Source: GCA-016699105 sp036518915 (lineage in GTDB: Bacteria > Patescibacteriota > Saccharimonadia > UBA4664). Taken from it: a stretch of DNA of 10,668 nucleotides. The stretch's first letter is position 1. Every line of letters begins with the position of its first letter. The stretch is taken from contig DATDME010000021.1 of assembly GCA_036518915.1 (NCBI GenBank), forward strand, positions 1 to 10,668, given 5' to 3'. The translations under genes were made by a program, and so were the position numbers. The notes under the pieces are model-generated. The model was not told where the DNA came from and did no database searches. It was given only the letters and a program-made list of their open reading frames with translations. Shown here piece after piece: positions 5,582 to 10,668 of this stretch.

Positions 5582-6100
5582 ATAAATAAAATCCGTTTGA
5601 ACCGCGAGATCACCGCCCCAACCGTCCGGCTTGTGGATGTTGATGGCTCACAACGTGGTATCGTCAGCCTTCGCGAGGCTTTAGACGCCGCGGCCGCAGC
5701 GGATCTTGATCTGGCAGAAATTGCTCCCAGCGCCACTCCCCCGGTCGTAAAGATCCTTGACTGGGGCAAGTACCGCTATGAGCAAACGAAGCAACTTGCC
5801 AAAAGCAAGAAGAATCAAAAGCAAGTTGAAATCAAGCAGGTGCGCCTGGGCTTAAAGATCGGCGAGCACGATCTGAACGTTAAGCTCAACCACGCTACCA
5901 AGTTCCTTGAGCAGGGCCACAAGGTCAAAGTTAGCCTCTTGTTCCGCGGCCGGGAAATAACCCGCCCCGAGCTCGGACGGGCCATCTTAGACCGTGTCAT
6001 GGAGCAGCTCAGCCCCGTCGCCGCTCAAGAACAAGCCCCTCAACTTTCCGGTCGTGATTTAAATATGATTGTAGGACCCAAGAAAGATGCCAAAGCTTAA
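5582..6100 (+). CDS. infC: Translation initiation factor IF-3, ATA start
   Basis: IF-3 binds the 30S subunit, prevents 50S joining and checks the initiator tRNA-start codon pairing. The N-domain (about 1-75) includes REITAPTVRLVD and GIVSLREAL; the signature KILDWGKYRYE precedes the basic linker helix (KQLAKSKKNQKQ); the C-domain (about 85-172) has EIKQVRLGLKIGEHDLNVKL and VKVSLLFRGRE. No ATG, GTG or TTG is well placed: TTG at 5597 is 23 nt from the ribosome binding site and would cut conserved residues. ATA at 5582 lies 8 nt after AAGGAG (5568-5573), giving the N-terminus (M)NKIRLNREI and 172 aa. Rare starts (AUU, AUC, AUA) are known for infC and allow IF-3 to repress its own synthesis. The end overlaps rpmI by 14 bp. 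The identity is certain; the start is inferred from spacing and homology. Confidence 0.95.
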   Translation: MNKIRLNREITAPTVRLVDVDGSQRGIVSLREALDAAAAADLDLAEIAPSATPPVVKILDWGKYRYEQTKQLAKSKKNQKQVEIKQVRLGLKIGEHDLNVKLNHATKFLEQGHKVKVSLLFRGREITRPELGRAILDRVMEQLSPVAAQEQAPQLSGRDLNMIVGPKKDAKA

Positions 6101-6290
6101 GACCCACAAGGGAATCGCCAAACGGATCAAAATCAGCGCCAACGGCAAGCTGATGCACCGCAGCGCATTCCGCAGCCACATGCTGGCTCACAAGCAAGCC
6201 GCCACCAAGCGCGAATACGTCAAAGAATTCGAGATCGCTGGCGGCGACGCTACCAACGTTAAGAAAATGCTCGGTAAGAACTACCGCTAA
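6087..6290 (+). CDS. rpmI: 50S ribosomal protein L35
   Basis: Small basic protein of the large ribosomal subunit, 67 aa, near the family norm. The start MPKLKTHKGIAKRIKISANG matches the conserved L35 N-terminus (P-K-x-K-T-x-K/R-x-x-x-K-R), followed by the KLMHRSAFRSHMLAHKQ core. The ATG at 6087 is within infC (14-bp overlap) with only a weak purine run upstream, so translation is probably coupled to IF-3. It is second in the classic infC-rpmI-rplT operon. Confidence 0.96.
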   Translation: MPKLKTHKGIAKRIKISANGKLMHRSAFRSHMLAHKQAATKREYVKEFEIAGGDATNVKKMLGKNYR

Positions 6291-6314
6291 CCAGGTTCAG
6301 GAGAGTCTTCCCCC

Positions 6315-6665
6315 ATGCGTATCAAACGCGGCGTTACCGCCCACGCCAAACACAACAAACTCCGCGCCCAGACTAAAGGCTACAGCCTTGTCCGCCGCTC
6401 TAGCATCCGCCAGGCCCGCCAGGCGGTCCTAAAGGCGCTGTCCTATCAGTACCGCGACCGCCGTACCAAGAAGCAAGATTTCCGCGCGCTTTGGATCACC
6501 CGCATTAACGCTGCCCTCGGCGAGATGGGTGTATCCTACTCCGTCTTTATGGGTGCGCTCAAGAAGACCAACATCACCCTCGACCGCAAGATCCTGGCTG
6601 AGCTAGCCGTCAACCAGCCCAGCGCCTTTGCCGCGGTCGCGAAGGCCGCCAAAGTCACCAAATAA
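6315..6665 (+). CDS. rplT: 50S ribosomal protein L20
   Basis: L20 binds 23S rRNA early in 50S assembly. The 116-aa protein shows the usual layout: a long basic N-terminal arm (MRIKRGVTAHAKHNKLRAQ, then GYSLVRRSSIRQARQAVLKA, SYQYRDRRTKKQDFRALWI) and a globular part (TRINAALGEMGVSYSVFMGALK, then LDRKILAELAVNQPSAFAAV). AGGAG at 6299-6303 is 11 nt before the ATG. It is the last gene of the operon, 24 bp after rpmI, and is followed by a terminator. In other bacteria L20 represses this operon through the infC leader; here the leader looks too short, so that control is doubtful. Confidence 0.97.
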   Translation: MRIKRGVTAHAKHNKLRAQTKGYSLVRRSSIRQARQAVLKALSYQYRDRRTKKQDFRALWITRINAALGEMGVSYSVFMGALKKTNITLDRKILAELAVNQPSAFAAVAKAAKVTK

Positions 6666-6690
6666 GCTTTCGCCCTTTCTAAAACTACGA

Positions 6691-6711
6691 GCGGCCTACT
6701 CGGCCGCTTTT
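6691..6711. terminator. Terminator of the infC operon, inside the opposite gene's end
   Basis: GCGGCC (6691-6696), loop TACTC, GGCCGC (6702-6707), then TTTT (6708-6711). On the plus strand this closes the rplT transcript. On the minus strand the same hairpin spans the stop codon (6698-6696) of the glycosyltransferase gene and is followed by a short T run (TCGTAGTTTT), so it may work both ways. Confidence 0.75.
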
Positions 6712-7856
6712 AGCTTGGCCGCCGACCGGCCCGCCGCCTCAAATTCCCGCCACATGTCTTCAACATAGTCCCCCATATCCTTTCGGAACACCTCCGTGTC
6801 GAATCGAGCCGCTTCGCGCCGTAAAGCCTGGCGATCAAAGCTGAGCGTTTCAAACCGCCGCACCGCATCAACCAATGACGCTGCCGATTGCTCCGGAAAC
6901 AGCACACCTGTTTCACCATCACGCACATACTCAGGAGCGCCGCCGCTGTTATAGGCAATTACTGGCGTGCCGGCTGCCATGGCCTCAAGTGGCGTAATGC
7001 CAAAATCTTCTTCCGGCGGAAAAATGAACGCCTGAGCCTCAGCAAACAATTGATTTCGCTCATCATCACTGACTCGTCCCAAAAACTCTATATTCGACTT
7101 AGCCTTCGGCTTCCAGCGTTCAATCTGCTCACCTGCTCCGGCCACCTTCAGCGGCAGCCCTAATTCATTAAATGCCTCAACCGCAATATCCAACCGCTTT
7201 GATGCCACCTGACGGCCCACAATCAAATAAAAATCAGATTTATTCGCCGGCGCATTGCGCAATACCTCCGTCTGAATTGGTGGATAAATTACAACGGATT
7301 TGCGGTGGTAGTAAGTCTCGATCCGCTTACGGATATGTTCAGAGTTGGCCACAAACCGGGTCACACCCTGAGCGGCAGCATAGTCAATTTTGCGCAGGCT
7401 CCGCACCAGCAGACTAAACACTGGCCGCGCCACCGGGTTGAACGGCCCAAACGGGAAACGCCGCAAATCCGCCATAAACCAGTCATAATCACTCCAGTAA
7501 TACCGCACTGGCGTATGGCAATAACAAATATGCAGTGTTTTATCTGGCGTCCGCACGTATTTCGCCTCCGCCGCGCACGATGAAATCACCATGTCATACC
7601 GGCTCATATCAAACGTCTTAAACGGCGTGCCCATAAACAGCGGAAACAGCTGATGCTTCCGCTTTAACCACGGAATCCGGTTCAGATAAGAAGTACGAAT
7701 ATCTGCGCCAGCGAACTCAGGGAATTTTTCTGGGATATAAGCCGCTGTATAAATCGGCGCCTCGGGATACATCTGGTGTAATTCATACAACACTTTCTCG
7801 GCACCGCCAGGCGAAGTCAGCCAGTGGTGCACCAGGGCAACCTTCCGCTCTGCCAT
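6696..7856 (-). CDS. GT4-family (GT-B fold) glycosyltransferase
   Basis: Retaining nucleotide-sugar glycosyltransferase of the GT4 type, close to the WbaZ-like mannosyltransferases by its N-terminal pattern VALVHHWLTSPGGAEKVL, and cytosolic or membrane-peripheral. Other hallmarks: YDMVISSCAAEAKYVRT, HICYCHTPVRYYW, FVANSEHIRKRIETYY, YPPI, YLIVGRQVASKRLDIAVEAF at the start of the C-terminal domain, and the donor-site E-x7-E in PEEDFGITPLEAMAAGTPVIA (E283 and E291). The frame is open up to 7931, but I place the start at the ATG at 7856: it begins the conserved N-terminus, follows AAAAAGGGG, and overlaps the upstream stop by one base (TAATG). This gives 386 aa. It forms an operon with the sugar transferase upstream and probably adds a second sugar to its lipid-linked product. 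The exact sugar is unknown. Confidence 0.93.
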   Translation of the reverse strand: MAERKVALVHHWLTSPGGAEKVLYELHQMYPEAPIYTAAYIPEKFPEFAGADIRTSYLNRIPWLKRKHQLFPLFMGTPFKTFDMSRYDMVISSCAAEAKYVRTPDKTLHICYCHTPVRYYWSDYDWFMADLRRFPFGPFNPVARPVFSLLVRSLRKIDYAAAQGVTRFVANSEHIRKRIETYYHRKSVVIYPPIQTEVLRNAPANKSDFYLIVGRQVASKRLDIAVEAFNELGLPLKVAGAGEQIERWKPKAKSNIEFLGRVSDDERNQLFAEAQAFIFPPEEDFGITPLEAMAAGTPVIAYNSGGAPEYVRDGETGVLFPEQSAASLVDAVRRFETLSFDRQALRREAARFDTEVFRKDMGDYVEDMWREFEAAGRSAAKLKAAE

Positions 7857-9313
7857 TAATAGGCCCCTTTTTGTCCCAAAATCGCCAGCACCGACTTCAG
7901 CAGAATCCGGATGTCGAGCATGAGATTCCAATTCTCCACGTAGAAGATATCCAGCTTTACCCGCTCGTCGTAGCTAATATCGCTCCGCCCGGAAATCTGC
8001 CACAGCCCGGTCAGGCCTGGCTTAAGTGCCAAAAAGCTCGCGCTCCGCTCGCCGTAGTGCTCTAGCTCCGCCGGAATAATCGGCCGCGGCCCAACCAGGC
8101 TCAGCTCGCCCCGTAACACATTAAACAATTGCGGCAGCTCATCGAGGCTAGTCTTGCGCAAGATCTGCCCAAACCGGCTGACTCGCGGATCATGCTCAAC
8201 CTTCTGCGCCTTACGAAACTCTGGGATGAGATCTTCACGGCCCATGGCCTTAAAGGTTTCTTCGGCGTTCTTAAACGGCCGGTCCGGGCCATCACAGTAC
8301 TTCCACATCATGGTGCGAAACTTATAAATATAGACTTCATTGCCATTACGGCTCAGCCGGCGGTGCCGAAATATCACTGGTCCAGCCGGGTCTTTAATTT
8401 TGAGTAGCAGCGCCACCGTGAGCAAAATCGGCGAAAACACGACAATCGCCCCCAGTGCGCCTAACACGTCAAACACCCGCTTGGCCACCCGACCCCAACC
8501 TTCAAGCGGTGTGAGGCGCATCTCCACCATCGTCACACCAGCCAGGGTGCCTACCGCCGACTGGGCCGCGTACAGGCCGAAGTGGTTTGGCATAAATTTG
8601 TACGTGACATGGTGGTTGGTGGCATAACGCACCATCGCCAGCACTTCGTCTTGGTCAAGGGCCGAATCCGCTTGAATGATTTGATCGAGCTCCGTTTTGC
8701 CCAGTGTCTCCAGGGCCTCATCAAACGAGTTATATACGGCCAAACCAGGCATCCGCTTAGCGGCTCCCCTGGCGGTATCAACGCAGCCGAGCAACCGGTA
8801 ACCAGAGCGCGTCAGCCGCAGCTGATCGCGGATTTGCTGGGCCACCGGGCCGCTGCCCACGAGCAGCGCGTTCTGCACTCCCACGCCAAAATTGAACAGC
8901 CATTGCTGAACGCCCCGCACAACCGCCCGGCACATAATTACCAGCAGCAACCCAAGCCCAAAGGCGTAAATCGGCACTGCCTTCGAAGGAAACAGCGATA
9001 CGGGCTGCAAAAAGTCCAGCAAAATTGTAATCATCACACCGCCCGACACCGCCACAAATATCTTGCCCAGCTCACTCCACCGGCCACGCAGGTTCGTTTG
9101 GGCATACAACCCCGAAAGCGCAAAAATTAATATCCAGACTGGCAGTAAAATCAAGATAACCTGCAAGAAATTCATCGCCGAAATGGGGTGCGCCACTGGC
9201 CGATCTTCAATTTTTACCCGGATAATAAATGCCAAAACAAAGGCGCCCATCAAAGCCACAAAGTCGATGGGTACCATGATCACACTAAATATAAGTTCGC
9301 TACGCTTGCGCAT
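7856..9313 (-). CDS. Polyprenyl-phosphate sugar-1-phosphate transferase
   Basis: Membrane enzyme that starts lipid-linked glycan synthesis by moving a sugar-1-phosphate from a nucleotide sugar to undecaprenyl phosphate (WbaP/WcaJ type, polyprenyl glycosylphosphotransferase). Hydrophobic segments occur around residues 9-31, 50-70, 85-102 and 112-130; a nucleotide-fold domain with LLVGSGPVA (about 150-158) follows; then a membrane hairpin after KRVFDVLGALGAIVVFSPILL and the catalytic domain with FRHRRLSRNG, YKFRTM, TSLDELPQLFNVLRGELSLVGPRP (the Asp-Glu of the catalytic dyad is in LDELPQ), KPGLTGLWQISGR and the end DIRILLKSVLAILGQKGAY. Intact at 485 aa from the ATG at 9313; a TTG directly before it (9316) could also serve. 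Ribosome binding is weak (AAGG about 19 nt upstream). The sugar is not decidable from sequence. Confidence 0.94.
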   Translation of the reverse strand: MRKRSELIFSVIMVPIDFVALMGAFVLAFIIRVKIEDRPVAHPISAMNFLQVILILLPVWILIFALSGLYAQTNLRGRWSELGKIFVAVSGGVMITILLDFLQPVSLFPSKAVPIYAFGLGLLLVIMCRAVVRGVQQWLFNFGVGVQNALLVGSGPVAQQIRDQLRLTRSGYRLLGCVDTARGAAKRMPGLAVYNSFDEALETLGKTELDQIIQADSALDQDEVLAMVRYATNHHVTYKFMPNHFGLYAAQSAVGTLAGVTMVEMRLTPLEGWGRVAKRVFDVLGALGAIVVFSPILLTVALLLKIKDPAGPVIFRHRRLSRNGNEVYIYKFRTMMWKYCDGPDRPFKNAEETFKAMGREDLIPEFRKAQKVEHDPRVSRFGQILRKTSLDELPQLFNVLRGELSLVGPRPIIPAELEHYGERSASFLALKPGLTGLWQISGRSDISYDERVKLDIFYVENWNLMLDIRILLKSVLAILGQKGAY

Positions 9314-9335
9314 CAAATCTGGGTATTACCGCCTT

Positions 9336-9344
9336 ATTGTATCA
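9336..9344 (-). promoter_or_regulatory. Extended -10 promoter of the sugar transferase operon
   Basis: TGATACAAT (9344-9336) is an extended -10 (TGnTACAAT) with no clear -35 box. It lies between the rnpB terminator and the start at 9313, so the glycan genes can be transcribed independently of rnpB. Confidence 0.5.
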
Positions 9345-9352
9345 CCATAACC

Positions 9353-9388
9353 AAAAACCGGCCGCTCTATTACGAGGCTATAGCCGGT
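9353..9388 (-). terminator. Terminator of rnpB
   Basis: On the minus strand, ACCGGC (9388-9383) pairs with GCCGGT across a loop that can form further CTAT/ATAG pairs, and the stem is followed by a run of five T (9357-9353). It lies just after the mature 3' end of RNase P RNA. Confidence 0.8.
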
Positions 9389-9397
9389 CAAAGGGTC

Positions 9398-9744
9398 GCC
9401 AGGCCAGTCATAAGCCGGATTCTGTCGAGGGTAATCATCTATCTAGGACGCCTGTTGCCAGGCGCCTCAAGCGGTTTATGCGCTTAAGCCAGCGAGCCAC
9501 TGCCCCTGCGGGACGCTTAAGCTCCTTGCAGCGGATGGGGTTTACCTCCCGCACCGGTCACCCGGATTGGCTGTGGGCTCTTACCCCACTCGTTTCACCC
9601 TTACCCACGTTGCCGTGAGCGGTATCGTTTCTGTGGCACTTTCCCTACGGTCGCCCGCGGTTGCCGTTAGCAACCATCCTGCTCTGTGCTGTCCGGACTT
9701 TCCTCACGACCGTTTCCGGCCGCGCGATTACCTTCTGACCTGAC
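9398..9744 (-). ncRNA. rnpB: RNase P RNA, bacterial type A
   Basis: Catalytic RNA that matures the 5' ends of tRNAs and of tmRNA. The universal P4 strands are present: GAGGAAAGTCCGGAC (9705-9691) and ACAGAATCCGGCTTA (9425-9411). P1 is a 10-bp helix between GTCAGGTCAG (9744-9735) and CTGGCCTGGC (9407-9398), which sets the ends and a length near 347 nt. P2 pairs GGTAATC with GATTACC; P3 is capped by GAAA; P12 is short with a GCAA loop; P14 has CCGG-GTGA-CCGG; P18 is GCGCCTG-GCAA-CAGGCGT. The L15 loop GGAGGTAAACCCC holds the GGU (9546-9544) that pairs with the tRNA CCA end. The GTAAGGGTGAAA and GGTAAGAG stretches match the specificity domain. All main type A helices seem present. The ends are good to a few bases. 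Confidence 0.96.
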
Positions 9745-9750
9745 ACTATG

Positions 9751-9779
9751 ATTATAAAACAATTACTACTGTATTGCAA
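9751..9779 (-). promoter_or_regulatory. Promoter of rnpB
   Basis: TTGCAA (9779-9774), exactly 17 bp, then a perfect TATAAT (9756-9751). Transcription should begin at about 9744, coinciding with the P1 5' strand, so little or no 5' trimming is needed. Confidence 0.88.
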
Positions 9780-9833
9780 TTTAACAGCCAGTCACAGACA
9801 TTTAGATGCGAAAATTACAACGAAATGCCGGCC

Positions 9834-10466
9834 TTACGCTGGACTATCGGTCACAGCATAGCTGCTCACATCCACCAGCTTATCCCACTGCGCTGCGTGC
9901 AACTTGCGATACTGGGGGTAATCGGCGTCGGTGACCATATGAGCTTTTTTGGGATCGACCAAGCGGTCGATGAATAACCGGCCATGTAAGTGGTCTACCT
10001 CATGGCACACCACAGCCGCCGCCCAACCAGTAACATCCACGGTCGTGGTAAAACCCGACCGGTCGAGCGCCTCAAGTTTGACTCGCTCGGGCCGGCGCGT
10101 CGTGCCCCACCAGTGCGGAAAATTAACACAGCCCTCCAACCGCTCGCGCAAAACTTTCGACTGCCAAACAATCCGCGGGTTCACCAGCACCCTGATGTCA
10201 TGATAGCCCGGCCGGCCAATTGCCAAATCCACGATGCAAATTTGCTTCATAATGCCCACCTGGTTAGCCGACAAGCCAACCGTTGAGGGCGTAGCAACCT
10301 GCCCAGCACCGCGCTGGACATCACGCGCTGCCGCCCGGCCATACACAAAATCGAGCAGCGCATCAATTTCTAGCTGCTGCTGCCGGTCGCGCAAATCCCG
10401 TCTTGCGACTGGAGCACAACTTTGGCGCAACCGTGGATCAGATTGTGACAACGCTTCCAGGACCAT
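9834..10466 (-). CDS. def: Peptide deformylase
   Basis: Metallohydrolase that removes the N-formyl group from new proteins at the ribosome exit. All three family motifs are visible: GLSANQVG (64-71, with Gln69), EGCVNFP (111-117, metal ligand Cys113; the usual EGCxS has Asn in place of Ser) and HEVDHLHG (155-162, ligands His155 and His159, catalytic Glu156). At 210 aa it is longer than the roughly 165-190 aa common elsewhere, through a polar stretch at about 43-62 and a tail after about 175. The ATG at 10466 has no ribosome binding site; a weak promoter, TTGTCA (10502-10497), 17 bp, TAATGT (10479-10474), ends 7 nt upstream, which would make the mRNA leaderless. No clear terminator lies before rnpB, so read-through into it is possible. 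Confidence 0.94.
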   Translation of the reverse strand: MVLEALSQSDPRLRQSCAPVARRDLRDRQQQLEIDALLDFVYGRAAARDVQRGAGQVATPSTVGLSANQVGIMKQICIVDLAIGRPGYHDIRVLVNPRIVWQSKVLRERLEGCVNFPHWWGTTRRPERVKLEALDRSGFTTTVDVTGWAAAVVCHEVDHLHGRLFIDRLVDPKKAHMVTDADYPQYRKLHAAQWDKLVDVSSYAVTDSPA

Positions 10467-10495
10467 ACTACGTACATTACGCAGTTGTACCCATC

Positions 10496-10668
10496 ATGAC
10501 AATTAAGAAACGAAAACAGCCGCTGCCGCGGCTGTTTGGATTATATAGCCATCCCAAAACAACAAGATTATATACTGCGGTAAAATCGCTGTCGGGCCAA
10601 CCCAAGCCGCCAAAACCGCCCAAGAAAGTTCTTCGCTCCGTTGCACTCAAGTCCGTTGACCCAGTAGC
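10496..10668 (+). CDS. Partial unrecognised basic protein, N-terminal 57 residues
   Basis: An open frame starts at ATG 10496 and continues past the window edge. The visible N-terminus is rich in Lys, Arg and Pro (MTIKKRKQPLPRLFGLYSHP and later QPKPPKPPKKVLRS) with no membrane segment yet. Such a tail often precedes a transmembrane or secreted region, for example in penicillin-binding or other envelope proteins, but the visible part is too short to name it. It is divergent from def with 29 bp between the two start codons, and it has no ribosome binding site. A perfect hairpin at 10514-10537 falls inside it, which lowers confidence a little. An antisense frame is also open here and cannot be fully excluded. 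Confidence 0.5.
   Translation, partial: MTIKKRKQPLPRLFGLYSHPKTTRLYTAVKSLSGQPKPPKPPKKVLRSVALKSVDPV
10514..10537 (-). terminator. Possible minus-strand terminator hairpin
   Basis: A perfect 10-bp stem, AAACAGCCGC (10514-10523) with GCGGCTGTTT (10528-10537), around a TGCC loop. On the minus strand it is followed by TCGTTTCTT, a fair U-rich tract, so it could stop a transcript entering from the right before def. It also lies within the proposed plus-strand coding start. Confidence 0.4.

Noticed and set aside
5597..5599. TTG as the infC start
   Set aside because: It is too far from the ribosome binding site and drops conserved N-terminal residues; ATA at 5582 fits better.
5281..5769. 162-codon open frame on the minus strand
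   Set aside because: It crosses the end of the lipid-kinase-like gene, the infC promoter and the infC start; Arg/Ser-rich shadow composition.
7857..7931. Upstream extension of the GT4 glycosyltransferase to 7931
   Set aside because: The extra 25 residues lie inside the sugar transferase coding end and precede the conserved start VALVHHW. The ATG at 7856 has a ribosome binding site and a coupled stop/start.
8582..9130. 182-codon open frame on the plus strand
   Set aside because: It is antisense to the intact sugar transferase gene, has composition typical of a shadow frame and no recognisable domain.
9337..9618. Open frames on the plus strand across 9188-9618
   Set aside because: They run through the RNase P RNA gene and its terminator; the RNA structure explains the sequence.
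1..10668. CRISPR arrays, insertion sequences, prophage genes, tRNA genes
   Set aside because: No spaced repeat arrays, transposase or phage-like proteins, and no cloverleaf apart from the tRNA-like part of tmRNA were seen on either strand.

Overview
This window looks like a chromosomal core region of a Candidate Phyla Radiation (Patescibacteria) bacterium, most likely a Saccharibacterium (TM7). That placement is inference. It rests on the small compact genes, the standard code (TGA is the stop at 5525-5527), moderate GC, the gene mix (TrmB-type regulator, ComM, DUF4446, bactofilin, lipid-kinase-like protein, infC-rpmI-rplT, tmRNA and RNase P RNA close together), and several genes without ribosome binding sites whose -10 boxes almost touch the start codon. 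There are no insertion sequences, prophage genes or CRISPR arrays.

Layout. 1-290 (-) is the 5' four-fifths of tmRNA with its own strong promoter; its 3' end lies outside the window. 476-817 (+) is a very acidic, tyrosine-rich small protein that I do not recognise. A long two-way hairpin at 830-868 separates it from a TrmB-family regulator (911-1696, -), which is divergent from comM (1807-3393, +). The end of comM overlaps by 54 bp the end of a convergent small membrane protein gene (3340-3618, -). Divergent from that gene is a tight + strand cluster: DUF4446 membrane protein, bactofilin, and a diacylglycerol-kinase-fold protein with altered active-site motifs (3697-5527). A consensus-like promoter inside the end of that gene drives infC-rpmI-rplT (5582-6665), where infC appears to start at an ATA codon.

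The second half is mostly on the - strand. A two-gene unit encodes a polyprenyl-phosphate sugar-phosphate transferase and a GT4 glycosyltransferase (9313 down to 6696, one-base stop/start overlap), which should begin and extend a lipid-linked surface glycan. Upstream of it is a complete type A RNase P RNA (9398-9744) with a strong promoter and terminator, then peptide deformylase (9834-10466). At the right edge a + strand reading frame starts at 10496 and runs out of the window.

Functionally this is translation and RNA processing (tmRNA, IF3, L35, L20, RNase P, deformylase) interleaved with cell-envelope functions (bactofilin, DUF4446, lipid-kinase-like protein, glycan synthesis) and DNA uptake/recombination (ComM). 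I do not see a clear new multi-gene system. The points most worth checking are the ATA start of infC, the rewritten catalytic motifs of the lipid-kinase-like protein, the leaderless-type promoters, and the unrecognised small proteins.
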